A DNA stretch of 64,000 nucleotides from Streptomyces sp. CB09001 (GTDB taxonomy: Bacteria > Actinomycetota > Actinomycetes > Streptomycetales > Streptomycetaceae). A program made the position numbers and the translations under genes. The stretch covers positions 5,943,001 through 6,007,000 of the forward strand of contig NZ_CP026730.1 in assembly GCF_003369795.1 (NCBI RefSeq), given 5' to 3'. Shown here piece after piece: positions 36,701-43,422 of this stretch (position 1 is the stretch's first letter; each line of letters opens with the position of its first letter). Under the pieces are notes generated by a model. The model was not told the origin of the DNA and did no database searches. It saw nothing but the letters and a program-made list of their open reading frames with translations.

Positions 36701-37639
36701 CTAGAAGTACCCCTCGCGCTTGCGGTCTTCCATCGCGGCCTCGGACATCTTGTCGTCGGCGCGGGTGGCGCCGCGTTCGGTGAGCCGGGTGACGGCGATC
36801 TCGGCGATGACCTTCTCGATGTCGTCGGCGTCGGAGTCGACGGCGCCGGTGCAGGACATGTCGCCGACGGTGCGGTAGCGCACCCGCCGCTTCTCGGTCG
36901 TCTCGCCGTCCTTCGGGCCGCCCCACTCACCGGCCGTCAGCCACATGCCGGAGCGGGCGAAGACCTCGCGCTCGTGGGCGTAGTAGATCTGCGGCAGCTC
37001 GATGCCCTCGCGGGCGATGTACTGCCACACGTCCAGCTCGGTCCAGTTGGAGAGCGGGAAGACGCGGACGTGCTCGCCCGGGGCGTGCCGGCCGTTGTAC
37101 AGGTTCCACAGCTCGGGGCGCTGGCGGCGCGGGTCCCACTGGGAGAACTCGTCGCGCAGCGAGAACACCCGCTCCTTGGCCCGGGCCTTCTCCTCGTCGC
37201 GGCGCCCGCCGCCGAAGACCGCGTCGAACTTCTCCGCCTGGATCTTCTCGGTCAGCGGCAGCGTCTGGAGGGGGTTGCGGGTGCCGTCCGGGCGTTCCTT
37301 GAGCACCCCGCGGTCGATGTAGTCCTGCACCGAGGCGACGTGCAGCCGCAGCCCGTGCCGGTCCACCGTACGGTCGCGGTACTCCAGGACCTCGGGGAAG
37401 TTGTGCCCGGTGTCCACGTGCAGCAGGGAGAACGGCACGGCCGCGGGGGCGAACGCCTTCAGCGCCAGGTGGAGCATCAGGATCGAGTCCTTGCCGCCGG
37501 AGAAGAGGATCACCGGCCGCTCGAACTCGCCCGCCACCTCGCGGAAGATGTGCACGGCTTCCGATTCGAGCGCGTCGAGGTGGGAGAGGGCGTACGGGCC
37601 CGCCGTACCCTCCCGCGCCGCTTCGGCGGTCGTCGTCAT
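36701..37639 (-). CDS. cysD: Sulfate adenylyltransferase subunit 2 (CysD)
   Basis: A 312-residue ATP pyrophosphatase-type enzyme that makes adenosine 5'-phosphosulfate from sulfate and ATP. The PP-loop SGGKDS is at 47-52, followed by HVDTGHNFPEVLEYRD and the C-terminal CTGAVDSDADDIEKV region typical of CysD. It overlaps cysC by 4 bp (ATGA) and precedes cysN. It is expected to form a heterodimer with CysN. Confidence 0.96.
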   Translation of the reverse strand: MTTTAEAAREGTAGPYALSHLDALESEAVHIFREVAGEFERPVILFSGGKDSILMLHLALKAFAPAAVPFSLLHVDTGHNFPEVLEYRDRTVDRHGLRLHVASVQDYIDRGVLKERPDGTRNPLQTLPLTEKIQAEKFDAVFGGGRRDEEKARAKERVFSLRDEFSQWDPRRQRPELWNLYNGRHAPGEHVRVFPLSNWTELDVWQYIAREGIELPQIYYAHEREVFARSGMWLTAGEWGGPKDGETTEKRRVRYRTVGDMSCTGAVDSDADDIEKVIAEIAVTRLTERGATRADDKMSEAAMEDRKREGYF

Positions 37640-38172
37640 GCCAGTCCCCTTTCGGTGAGCAGCGCGTGGACCGCCGCGGCGGACTCCTGCACGGTCTGGT
37701 CCTGCGACTCGATGCGCAGGTCGGGCTCGACGGGCTCCTCGTACGGGTCGTCCACCCCGGTGAGCCCCGTCAGCTCACCCGCGGCCTGCTTGGCGTACAG
37801 GCCCTTCACATCGCGCACCGAGCACACCTCGACGGGCGTGGCCACGTGCACCTCGACGTACGCCGTGCCGTTCGCCCCGTGCCGCTCGCGCACCGCGTCG
37901 CGGCTGTCCGCGTACGGCGCGATCACCGGGACCAGGGCCGTGACGCCGTTGCGGGCGAGCAGTTCGGCGACGAAGCCGATGCGCTGCACGTTGGTGTGCC
38001 GGTCCGCGCGGTCGAAGCCGAGACCCGCCGAGAGGAACTCGCGGATCTCGTCGCCGTCGAGCAGTTCGACGCGCCGGCCCTCCTCCCGGAGGCGGTCGGC
38101 CAGCTCGCGGGCGATGGTGGTCTTGCCGGCGCTGGGCAGCCCCGTGAGCCAGACGGTGGCTCCGGTCGTCAC
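37636..38172 (-). CDS. cysC: Adenylylsulfate kinase (CysC)
   Basis: A 178-residue APS kinase with Walker A GLPSAGKTT (11-19), DGDEIREFLSAGLGFDRADR and the APS-binding VKGLYAKQAAGELTGLTGVDDPYE. The GTG start at 38172 has AGGGAGAA six bases upstream. An in-frame ATG at 38277, one base after the cysH stop, would add a 35-residue Thr/Gly/Pro-rich tail encoded by 15-bp repeats; it lacks a good ribosome-binding site and is considered less likely. Because CysH here is of the APS-reductase type, the PAPS made by CysC probably serves sulfation rather than reduction. Confidence 0.93.
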   Translation of the reverse strand: MTTGATVWLTGLPSAGKTTIARELADRLREEGRRVELLDGDEIREFLSAGLGFDRADRHTNVQRIGFVAELLARNGVTALVPVIAPYADSRDAVRERHGANGTAYVEVHVATPVEVCSVRDVKGLYAKQAAGELTGLTGVDDPYEEPVEPDLRIESQDQTVQESAAAVHALLTERGLA

Positions 38173-38201
38173 GTGGTTCTCCCTGGATCTCGATGGCCCG
38201 G

Positions 38202-38264
38202 TGGTGGCGGGTCCCGTGGTGGCCGGTCCCGCGGTGGTCCTCGGTCCCGTGGTGGTCGGTCCGG
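38202..38264. repeat. 15-bp tandem repeats between cysH and cysC
   Basis: Four imperfect units (15, 15, 18 and 15 bp) of the form TGGTGGCCGGTCCCG lie between cysH and the preferred cysC start. Read on the minus strand they encode Thr-Thr-Gly-Pro-Ala type pentapeptides in frame with cysC, so they could form a variable N-terminal tail or an untranslated spacer. Confidence 0.8.
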
Positions 38265-38278
38265 TGGTCGTCGTCATG

Positions 38279-38989
38279 TCAGCCGTGCAGCCCGCACTCG
38301 GTCTTCGAGCGGCCCGCCCAGCGTCCGGCGCGGGCGTCCTCGCCCTCCAGCACACGACGGGTGCAGGGCGCGCAGCCCACGGAGGCATAACCGTCCATCA
38401 GCAGCGGGTTCGTGAGGACGCCGTGCTCGGTGACGTACGTTTGCACATCTTCCTGTGACCACTTGGCGATGGGCGAGATCTTCACCTTGCCCCGCTTCTC
38501 GTCCCAGCCCACGACCGGCGTGTTCGCCCGCGTCACCGACTCGTCCCGGCGCAGCCCGGTCGCCCACGCCTGGTAGCCCGTGAGCCCTTCCTCCAGCGGC
38601 TTCACCTTGCGCAGCGCGCAGCACAGGTCGGGGTCGCGGTCGTGCAGCCGCGGGCCGTACTCGGCGTCCTGCTCGGCGACCGTCCGGCGCGGGGTGAGCG
38701 TGATGACGTTCACGTCCATCACGGCCTCGACCGCGTCGCGGGTGCCGATGGTCTCCGGGAAGTGGTACCCGGTGTCGAGGAACACCACGTCCACGCCGGG
38801 CAGGGCGCGGGAGGCGAGGTGGGCGACGACCGCGTCCTCCATGGAGGAGGTCACGCAGAACCGGTTGCCGAAGGTCTCGGCCGCCCACTGGAGGATCTCC
38901 AGCGCGGAGGCGTCCTCCAGCTCGCGGCCCGCCCGCTCCGCGAGCGCCCTGAGGTCCTCGGTCGTACGTTCTTCCTGAACCGCGGTCAT
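38279..38989 (-). CDS. cysH: Assimilatory APS reductase (CysH, 4Fe-4S type)
   Basis: A 236-residue thioredoxin-dependent reductase. The paired cysteines C123-C124 (DLCCALRK) and C206-x2-C209 (GCAPCTRR) are the [4Fe-4S] ligands that mark APS reductases rather than PAPS reductases. The catalytic Cys is C232 in the C-terminal ECGLHG. SSMEDAV and LDTGYHFPET form the nucleotide site. GAGGGGAA precedes the ATG, which overlaps the zinc-ribbon gene stop (ATGA). It reduces APS to sulfite for the sulfite reductase encoded upstream. Confidence 0.95.
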   Translation of the reverse strand: MTAVQEERTTEDLRALAERAGRELEDASALEILQWAAETFGNRFCVTSSMEDAVVAHLASRALPGVDVVFLDTGYHFPETIGTRDAVEAVMDVNVITLTPRRTVAEQDAEYGPRLHDRDPDLCCALRKVKPLEEGLTGYQAWATGLRRDESVTRANTPVVGWDEKRGKVKISPIAKWSQEDVQTYVTEHGVLTNPLLMDGYASVGCAPCTRRVLEGEDARAGRWAGRSKTECGLHG

Positions 38990-39201
38990 GTCGGTTCCCC
39001 TCCCGTGGAGTTGGGCTGAAGGCCCCGGGCGAGCAGCCCGAGGAACTTCAGCTGGAAGGCGCGGTTGCACGCCCCGCATTCCCAGGCGCCTCCCCCACGC
39101 TCGGCTGCGCTCGCGCGGGGGGACCCCCATCCCTGCTCGCCCGGACGCAGGTCCTCGTCGCCGCAGTAGGGGCAGTAGAAGGGCGCGGCGCGCTCGCTCA
39201 C
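38986..39201 (-). CDS. Small zinc-ribbon protein between sulfite reductase and APS reductase genes
   Basis: A 71-residue protein with two CxxC pairs: C10-PY-C13 near the N terminus and C42-GA-C45 in WECGACNRAFQLKFLGLLARGL. This gives a rubredoxin-like or zinc-ribbon knuckle. The GTG start overlaps the sulfite reductase stop by 4 bp and its stop overlaps cysH by 4 bp, so all three are coupled. Residues about 24-39 (GWGSPRASAAERGGG) between the two knuckles come from a palindromic DNA repeat. Function is unknown; a role in Fe-S or metal handling for the flanking enzymes is an inference. Confidence 0.75.
   Translation of the reverse strand: MSERAAPFYCPYCGDEDLRPGEQGWGSPRASAAERGGGAWECGACNRAFQLKFLGLLARGLQPNSTGGEPT
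39091..39123. repeat. REP-like palindromic element inserted in the zinc-ribbon coding frame
   Basis: TCCCCCACGCTCGGCTGCGC, then TCGCGCGGGGGGA and ACCCCCAT. This is the type of palindromic element (CCCCC-x-GCTCGGCTxCGCTCG-x-GGGGG) that I recall as abundant between Streptomyces genes. Here it sits inside an ORF without breaking the frame and lengthens the spacer between the two CxxC knuckles. Confidence 0.7.
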
Positions 39202-40895
39202 GACAGGGCCTCCTCGGAGGCCCGGGCCGCCCAGGCGGCGAAGCGCTCGCCGTCCTCGCGCTCGGCCTGGAAGCGGGTGAGGACACGCTCGATGTAGTCC
39301 GGCAGCTCGTCCGAGGTCACCTTCAGGCCGCGCACCTTGCGGCCGAAGCTCGGCTCCAGGCCGAGGGCGCCGCCCAGGTGCACCTGGTAGCCGCCGACCT
39401 GACGGCCCTCGGCGTCGGTCATCAGCTGGCCCTTGAGGCCGATGTCCGCCGTCTGGATGCGGGCGCAGGCGTTCGGGCAGCCGTTGATGTTGATGGTGAT
39501 GGGCTCGCCGAACTCGGGCATCCGGCGCTCGAGTTCGTCCATCAGGTCGCTGCCACGTTCCTTGGTCTCCACGATGGCGAGCTTGCAGAACTCGATGCCG
39601 GTGCAGGCCATCGTGCCGCGCCGGAACGGCGAGGGCTTGACCCGCAGGTCGAGCGCTTCCAGGGACTCGACGAGCGAGTCGACCCGGTCGCCGGGCACGT
39701 CCAGGACGATCATCTTCTGCTCGACGGTGGTGGAGACCCGGCCCGAGCCGTGGTTCTCGGCCAGCTCGGCGACCTTGGTGAGCACGGAACCGTCCATGCG
39801 TCCCACGCGCGGCGCGAAGCCGACGTAGAAGCGGCCGTCCTTCTGGCGGTGCACGCCGATGTGGTCGCGCCACTGCTGTGCGGGCATCTCGGGCGCCGGG
39901 CCGTCGATCAGCCTGCGGCCCAGGTAGTCGTCCTCGAGTACCCGGCGGAACTTCTCCGGGCCCCAGTCGGCGACCAGGAACTTCAGGCGGGCGCGGTTGC
40001 GCAGCCGCCGGTAGCCGTGGTCGCGGAAGATCGAGGTGACGCCCTCCCAGACGTCCGGAACCTCGGCCTCGGGCACCCAGGCGCCCAGCCGCACACCGAA
40101 CTTGGGGTTGGTGGACAGGCCGCCGCCGACCCACAGGTCGAAGCCGGGGCCGTGCTCGGGATGGACCACGCCGACGAAGGAGATGTCGTTGATCTCGTGG
40201 GCGACGTCGAGCAGCGGGGAACCGGAGACCGCGGTCTTGTACTTGCGCGGCAGGTTGGAGAAGCGCGGGTCGCCGAGGTAGCGGCGGGCGATCTCGTCCA
40301 GGGCGGCCGTGCCGTCGATGATCTCGTCCTCGGCGACGCCGGCCACCGGCGAGCCGAGCATGCCGCGCGGGCAGTCGCCGCAGGCCTCGGTGGTGGACAG
40401 GCCGACGGCCTCCAGCCGCTCCCAGATGCTGGGCACGTCCTCGATGCGGACCCAGTGGAACTGGATGTTCTGCCGGTCGGTGATGTCGGCGGTGCCACGG
40501 GCGTACGTCTCGGAGAGCTCGCCGATGGTCCGCAGCTGCTCGGTGGTGAGCCGGCCGCCGGTGACGCGGACGCGCAGCATGAAGTACTCGTCCTCGAGCT
40601 CCTCCGGCTCCAGCAGGCCGGTGCGGCCGCCGTCGATGCCGGGGCGGCGCTGGGTGTACAGGCCCCACCAGCGGAAGCGTCCGCGCAGGTCGTTGGGGTC
40701 GATCGAGTCGAAGCCGCGCTTGGAGTAGATCGTCTCAATACGTGTCCGAACGTTGAGACCGTCGTCGTCCTTCTTGAACTGCTCGGCGCCGTTGAGCGGG
40801 GTGAAGTGTCCGGCCGCCCACTGGCCCTCGCCGCGGTGACGGCTCACCTTGCGGCGCGGGGTCGCGGCAGCGGGGTCGGGTGGGGTGGCGGCCAT
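39198..40895 (-). CDS. Ferredoxin-dependent assimilatory sulfite reductase (nitrite/sulfite reductase family)
   Basis: A 565-residue siroheme enzyme. The [4Fe-4S]-siroheme ligands are C431, C437, C473 and C477 (ACTGIEFCKLA and NGCPNAC). Y80 (GLYTQR) and C175 (GDCPRG) match positions of the Tyr-Cys crosslink known in Mycobacterium NirA. It reduces sulfite to sulfide; context with cysH, cysC, cysD and cysN argues for sulfite rather than nitrite. The ATG at 40895 is preferred over a GTG three codons earlier because AAAGGA is better spaced. It heads the sulfur operon behind a leader-peptide region. Confidence 0.94.
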   Translation of the reverse strand: MAATPPDPAAATPRRKVSRHRGEGQWAAGHFTPLNGAEQFKKDDDGLNVRTRIETIYSKRGFDSIDPNDLRGRFRWWGLYTQRRPGIDGGRTGLLEPEELEDEYFMLRVRVTGGRLTTEQLRTIGELSETYARGTADITDRQNIQFHWVRIEDVPSIWERLEAVGLSTTEACGDCPRGMLGSPVAGVAEDEIIDGTAALDEIARRYLGDPRFSNLPRKYKTAVSGSPLLDVAHEINDISFVGVVHPEHGPGFDLWVGGGLSTNPKFGVRLGAWVPEAEVPDVWEGVTSIFRDHGYRRLRNRARLKFLVADWGPEKFRRVLEDDYLGRRLIDGPAPEMPAQQWRDHIGVHRQKDGRFYVGFAPRVGRMDGSVLTKVAELAENHGSGRVSTTVEQKMIVLDVPGDRVDSLVESLEALDLRVKPSPFRRGTMACTGIEFCKLAIVETKERGSDLMDELERRMPEFGEPITININGCPNACARIQTADIGLKGQLMTDAEGRQVGGYQVHLGGALGLEPSFGRKVRGLKVTSDELPDYIERVLTRFQAEREDGERFAAWAARASEEALS

Positions 40896-41055
40896 GGGTG
40901 ACACGTCCTTTGGAGACAGGCGAAATACGGCTCTGACCTGCGCGCATGGCGCATGGCACTACGTGGGCGTACGTAGGGATACGAGGGACACGCGTGCGCG
41001 TCATTGCGCGGGAGCGAGGGGAATGCGGGGAATCCGAAGGTGCTGGAGGGTGCTC

Positions 41056-41139
41056 TCAGCGGCCCGGACAGATGGCGCTGGACATGCGGCCGAGGTCGAC
41101 GTGCCGCCGACTCACCAAGGCAATTCCAGTTCCAGACAT
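41056..41139 (-). CDS. Cysteine-containing leader peptide of the sulfur operon
   Basis: A 27-codon ORF starting Met-Ser-Gly-Thr-Gly-Ile-Ala-Leu, with the core SRRHVDLGRMSSAICPGR at its end. I recognise this as the conserved Streptomyces putative leader peptide found upstream of sulfite reductase genes. The single Cys codon lies four codons before the stop. By analogy with cysteine-responsive attenuation in actinobacteria, ribosome stalling at this codon when Cys is scarce would change expression of the downstream operon. The 160-bp gap to the sulfite reductase ATG leaves room for alternative RNA structures, which were not modelled. Confidence 0.75.
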   Translation of the reverse strand: MSGTGIALVSRRHVDLGRMSSAICPGR

Positions 41140-41165
41140 GACGGAAGCGTGGCACGGCGATCTGT

Positions 41166-41178
41166 AGCTGGTCCAGCT
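41166..41178. promoter_or_regulatory. Palindrome in the sulfur-operon promoter region
   Basis: AGCTGG-T-CCAGCT has perfect 6-bp arms and lies 27 bp upstream of the leader-peptide start, next to a TACAGA that could be a -10. It could be the operator of a sulfur regulator. No matching -35 hexamer is obvious. Confidence 0.45.
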
Positions 41179-41192
41179 TAATCCAAAATGTG

Positions 41193-41227
41193 GACACCCT
41201 TGTCTCGTGGAGCGAGACAAGGGTGTC
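41193..41227. terminator. 15-bp perfect hairpin downstream of the GNAT gene
   Basis: GACACCCTTGTCTCG and its exact complement flank a 5-base loop. On the minus strand it follows the GNAT stop by about 60 bp and is trailed by CACATTTT, so it probably terminates that transcript before the sulfur operon promoter. An operator role cannot be excluded. Confidence 0.65.
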
Positions 41228-41287
41228 GTTGGTCACACCTGCGGCGAGTACTCGCCGGACGGCCGAAAACAGACGTGTCGGCGCAGG

Positions 41288-41860
41288 TCAGGCGGGGAAG
41301 GCCCCGGGCCACGGCCCGGGAGTGGCGACGTCCGCCTCCTCCTCCACCTTGGTGTCGAAAAGCCGGAAGCCGCGGCGCTGGTAGTTGTCCATCGCGTACT
41401 GGCCGTCCTTGCTGCACGTGTGCAGCCACACCCGCTTGGTGGTGGCCAGCCCCGGCCAGCGCTCCGCCAGGTCCCAGGCGCGGGCGGTGCCGTACGAGAG
41501 GAGGTGGCCGCCGATGCGCCGGCCGCGGAAGGCCTCGATCAGGCCGAAGTACTCGATCTCCACGACCCCGTCGTCGCCGGGCGTCAGCTCCACGTATCCG
41601 GCGGGCGTGCCGCGGTCGTGGGCGACCCAGGTCTCCACGCCCGGCCGCTCCAGGTGCTCCCGCCACCGCGCGTGGCTCCAGCCGAGCCGGTCCGTCCAGC
41701 GGATGTCGCCGCCGACCGAGGCGTACAGGAAGCGGCTGAACTCGGGGGAGGGCACCTCGGCGCGGACGATCCGGACGTCCCCCTCCGGTGCGGCGGCCGG
41801 CAGCAGATCGGTGGGCGCCGTCTGCTCCAGGGACCACGTGGTCACGGCGATGTTGGTCAT
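41288..41860 (-). CDS. GNAT family N-acetyltransferase
   Basis: A 190-residue GNAT protein. The acetyl-CoA loop lies in EYFGLIEAFRGRRIGGHLLSYG (R/Q-x-x-G-x-G/A variant RGRRIGGH), and VWLHTCSKDGQYAMDNYQRRGFRLF is the usual C-terminal beta-bulge motif. Strands WVAHDRGTPAGYVEL precede it. The substrate is unknown. It ends upstream of a strong hairpin and has no close operon partner. Confidence 0.85.
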   Translation of the reverse strand: MTNIAVTTWSLEQTAPTDLLPAAAPEGDVRIVRAEVPSPEFSRFLYASVGGDIRWTDRLGWSHARWREHLERPGVETWVAHDRGTPAGYVELTPGDDGVVEIEYFGLIEAFRGRRIGGHLLSYGTARAWDLAERWPGLATTKRVWLHTCSKDGQYAMDNYQRRGFRLFDTKVEEEADVATPGPWPGAFPA

Positions 41861-41911
41861 GCCGGTCAGGGAATCATCCGCTCCGCGGATCTGTCGATCC
41901 CGGCCGGAACC

Positions 41912-43225
41912 TCAGTCGAGCGCGTCCACGATCGACGTCAGCGGCAGCGCGAACAGCATGCGGCCCGACTGCGACCAGACTTCGCCGGTCCGTTCCGAGT
42001 ACGACATCGAGCCCGCCGGTCCGCTCCAGCACTGCTGAGATTGGTCCGCCCCGCACTCCGCGGCCCGGGCGCCCTCCGTGTCCTGGCGCCACAGGGTCCC
42101 GCGCCCGTCCTGCCCGCCGGCCGCGCGTCCCAGGTACCAGTCGGACCGGGTCGCGCCGGGCGGCCGGTACGACAGCACGCCCCCGACCTCGGCCGCCCCG
42201 GTCTCGTACGCCTCGACCGCGTCCACATGGCCGGAGGAGTCCGTGGCGGGCAGTCCGGTGCGGCCGGGATCCGTGGCCGTGCGCAGCGCGTAGCGCCACA
42301 GCCGGGTGGGCCGGTCGCCGTCCGCGGCCACGTGCTCCGTGGCCACCAGGCTGTCCGGGGTGGTGCCGCGGTCCAGGGAGAGCGCGCCGGGGCGGGCCGC
42401 GCCGTCGGTGTCGGGCAGCCGGTAGGAGGCGATCGCGGGCAGCACGTACCGGTGGCCGCCCGCCGCCCAGCCGCCGGGTACCCGTCCGACGGCGTCCGCC
42501 GCGGTGGTGGCGCGCTGGACCCGCTCCACGTCGTACACGTACAGCGCGTCGCGGTCCCCGGCGGCGGTGGTGACCAGCAGCTTGTCCTGGTACCAGACCA
42601 TGCCGGTGACGGGCGAGGCGAGCCCCCGGTAGTCGTGGCCGCCGTCGACCGGGACGGCGAGGAGCGCCGAGGTGTAGCCGAGCCGGCCGGGGTCGTCGGC
42701 GTTGACGAAGGAGACCCGGGCGAGGCCGCCCTGGGGCGTGCCGTCGTCGCGGGACCAGGCGGAGAGGATGACCTGGTGGGTGCCCCAGCGGCCGTCCTGG
42801 TCGGCGTCCCCGGAGGTGGTGACCGCGCCGGGGCGCCAGCCGTCGGTGTCGGCCTCGTCCCAGCAGTAGGCGCGGTCGGCGGCGGGGGACAGGGGCAGTG
42901 CCTCGCGCTCCCCGGCCGTGCAGTCGGCGGCGTCGCGCAGGGTGTGGTCGGCGGACTCGAGGACGGTGTCGACGCCCACCGGGTCGCCCATCGCGGCGGA
43001 GAGCCGGTCGAGCCAGGCCGTCGGCACCCGGTGCTCGGTCAGGCGCAGGGCGTCGGTCTCGGCGGCGGAGGTGAGGGGCTTCAGGGCGCCGGGGTCGTCG
43101 GCGACGGTGGCCTGCGAGGCGCTGATCAGCGTGGCCGCACCGGTCAGTGCGAGGGCGGCGCCGGTCAGGGCCGCGCGCAGCGCCCTGCCCCGTCTGCGCC
43201 GGCGGTGTCTGCCGCGCTGCTTCAT
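41912..43225 (-). CDS. Secreted hypothetical protein (beta-propeller-like)
   Basis: A 437-residue protein with a basic N region (RHRRRRRGR), one hydrophobic signal segment (about 17-40) and an Ala-rich cleavage area, so it is probably exported. The mature part has repeated strand patterns such as GMVWYQDKLLVTTAAGDRDALYVYDVERV and SYRLPDTDG that suggest a beta-propeller. No enzyme motif was recognised. The ATG at 43225 was chosen because GGAGG precedes it and upstream residues do not fit a signal peptide. Confidence 0.65.
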   Translation of the reverse strand: MKQRGRHRRRRRGRALRAALTGAALALTGAATLISASQATVADDPGALKPLTSAAETDALRLTEHRVPTAWLDRLSAAMGDPVGVDTVLESADHTLRDAADCTAGEREALPLSPAADRAYCWDEADTDGWRPGAVTTSGDADQDGRWGTHQVILSAWSRDDGTPQGGLARVSFVNADDPGRLGYTSALLAVPVDGGHDYRGLASPVTGMVWYQDKLLVTTAAGDRDALYVYDVERVQRATTAADAVGRVPGGWAAGGHRYVLPAIASYRLPDTDGAARPGALSLDRGTTPDSLVATEHVAADGDRPTRLWRYALRTATDPGRTGLPATDSSGHVDAVEAYETGAAEVGGVLSYRPPGATRSDWYLGRAAGGQDGRGTLWRQDTEGARAAECGADQSQQCWSGPAGSMSYSERTGEVWSQSGRMLFALPLTSIVDALD

Positions 43226-43422
43226 CGAACCTCCACGGACACCGGACCAACGGCGCTCGACGGTGGTCGCGTTGCCCGAGGAGCGGATGGGACAGTCCAT
43301 CAAGGATGCTACGACAGACGGACGGCCCGGCGGACGCAGACGATGCAAATATGCGAAAACAACGCGTCTTTACGGCCATCCGGGGCGCGCCGGGCAGCCC
43401 GTCACGGCACTGTCGACGCCCG

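Noticed and set aside
35343..36926. A longer start for cysN reaching into cysD
   Set aside because: The extra 76 residues are Arg/His-rich antisense-like sequence; the start at 36698 gives the normal CysN N terminus.
39202..40668. Upstream extension of the zinc-ribbon frame across sulfite reductase (560 codons in total)
   Set aside because: Only the last 71 codons show protein character (two CxxC pairs) and coupling to neighbours; the remainder is out of frame with the reductase gene.
39198..40895. Annotation of the siroheme enzyme as nitrite reductase
   Set aside because: The family covers both activities, but the operon of APS reductase, cysC, cysD, cysN and siroheme chelatase points to sulfite.
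40735..41004. Small ORFs starting at ATGs between the leader peptide and sulfite reductase (for example beginning MRAGQSRISP or MRHARRSEPY)
   Set aside because: They run out of frame into the sulfite reductase gene, lack ribosome-binding sites and show no conserved pattern I recognise.
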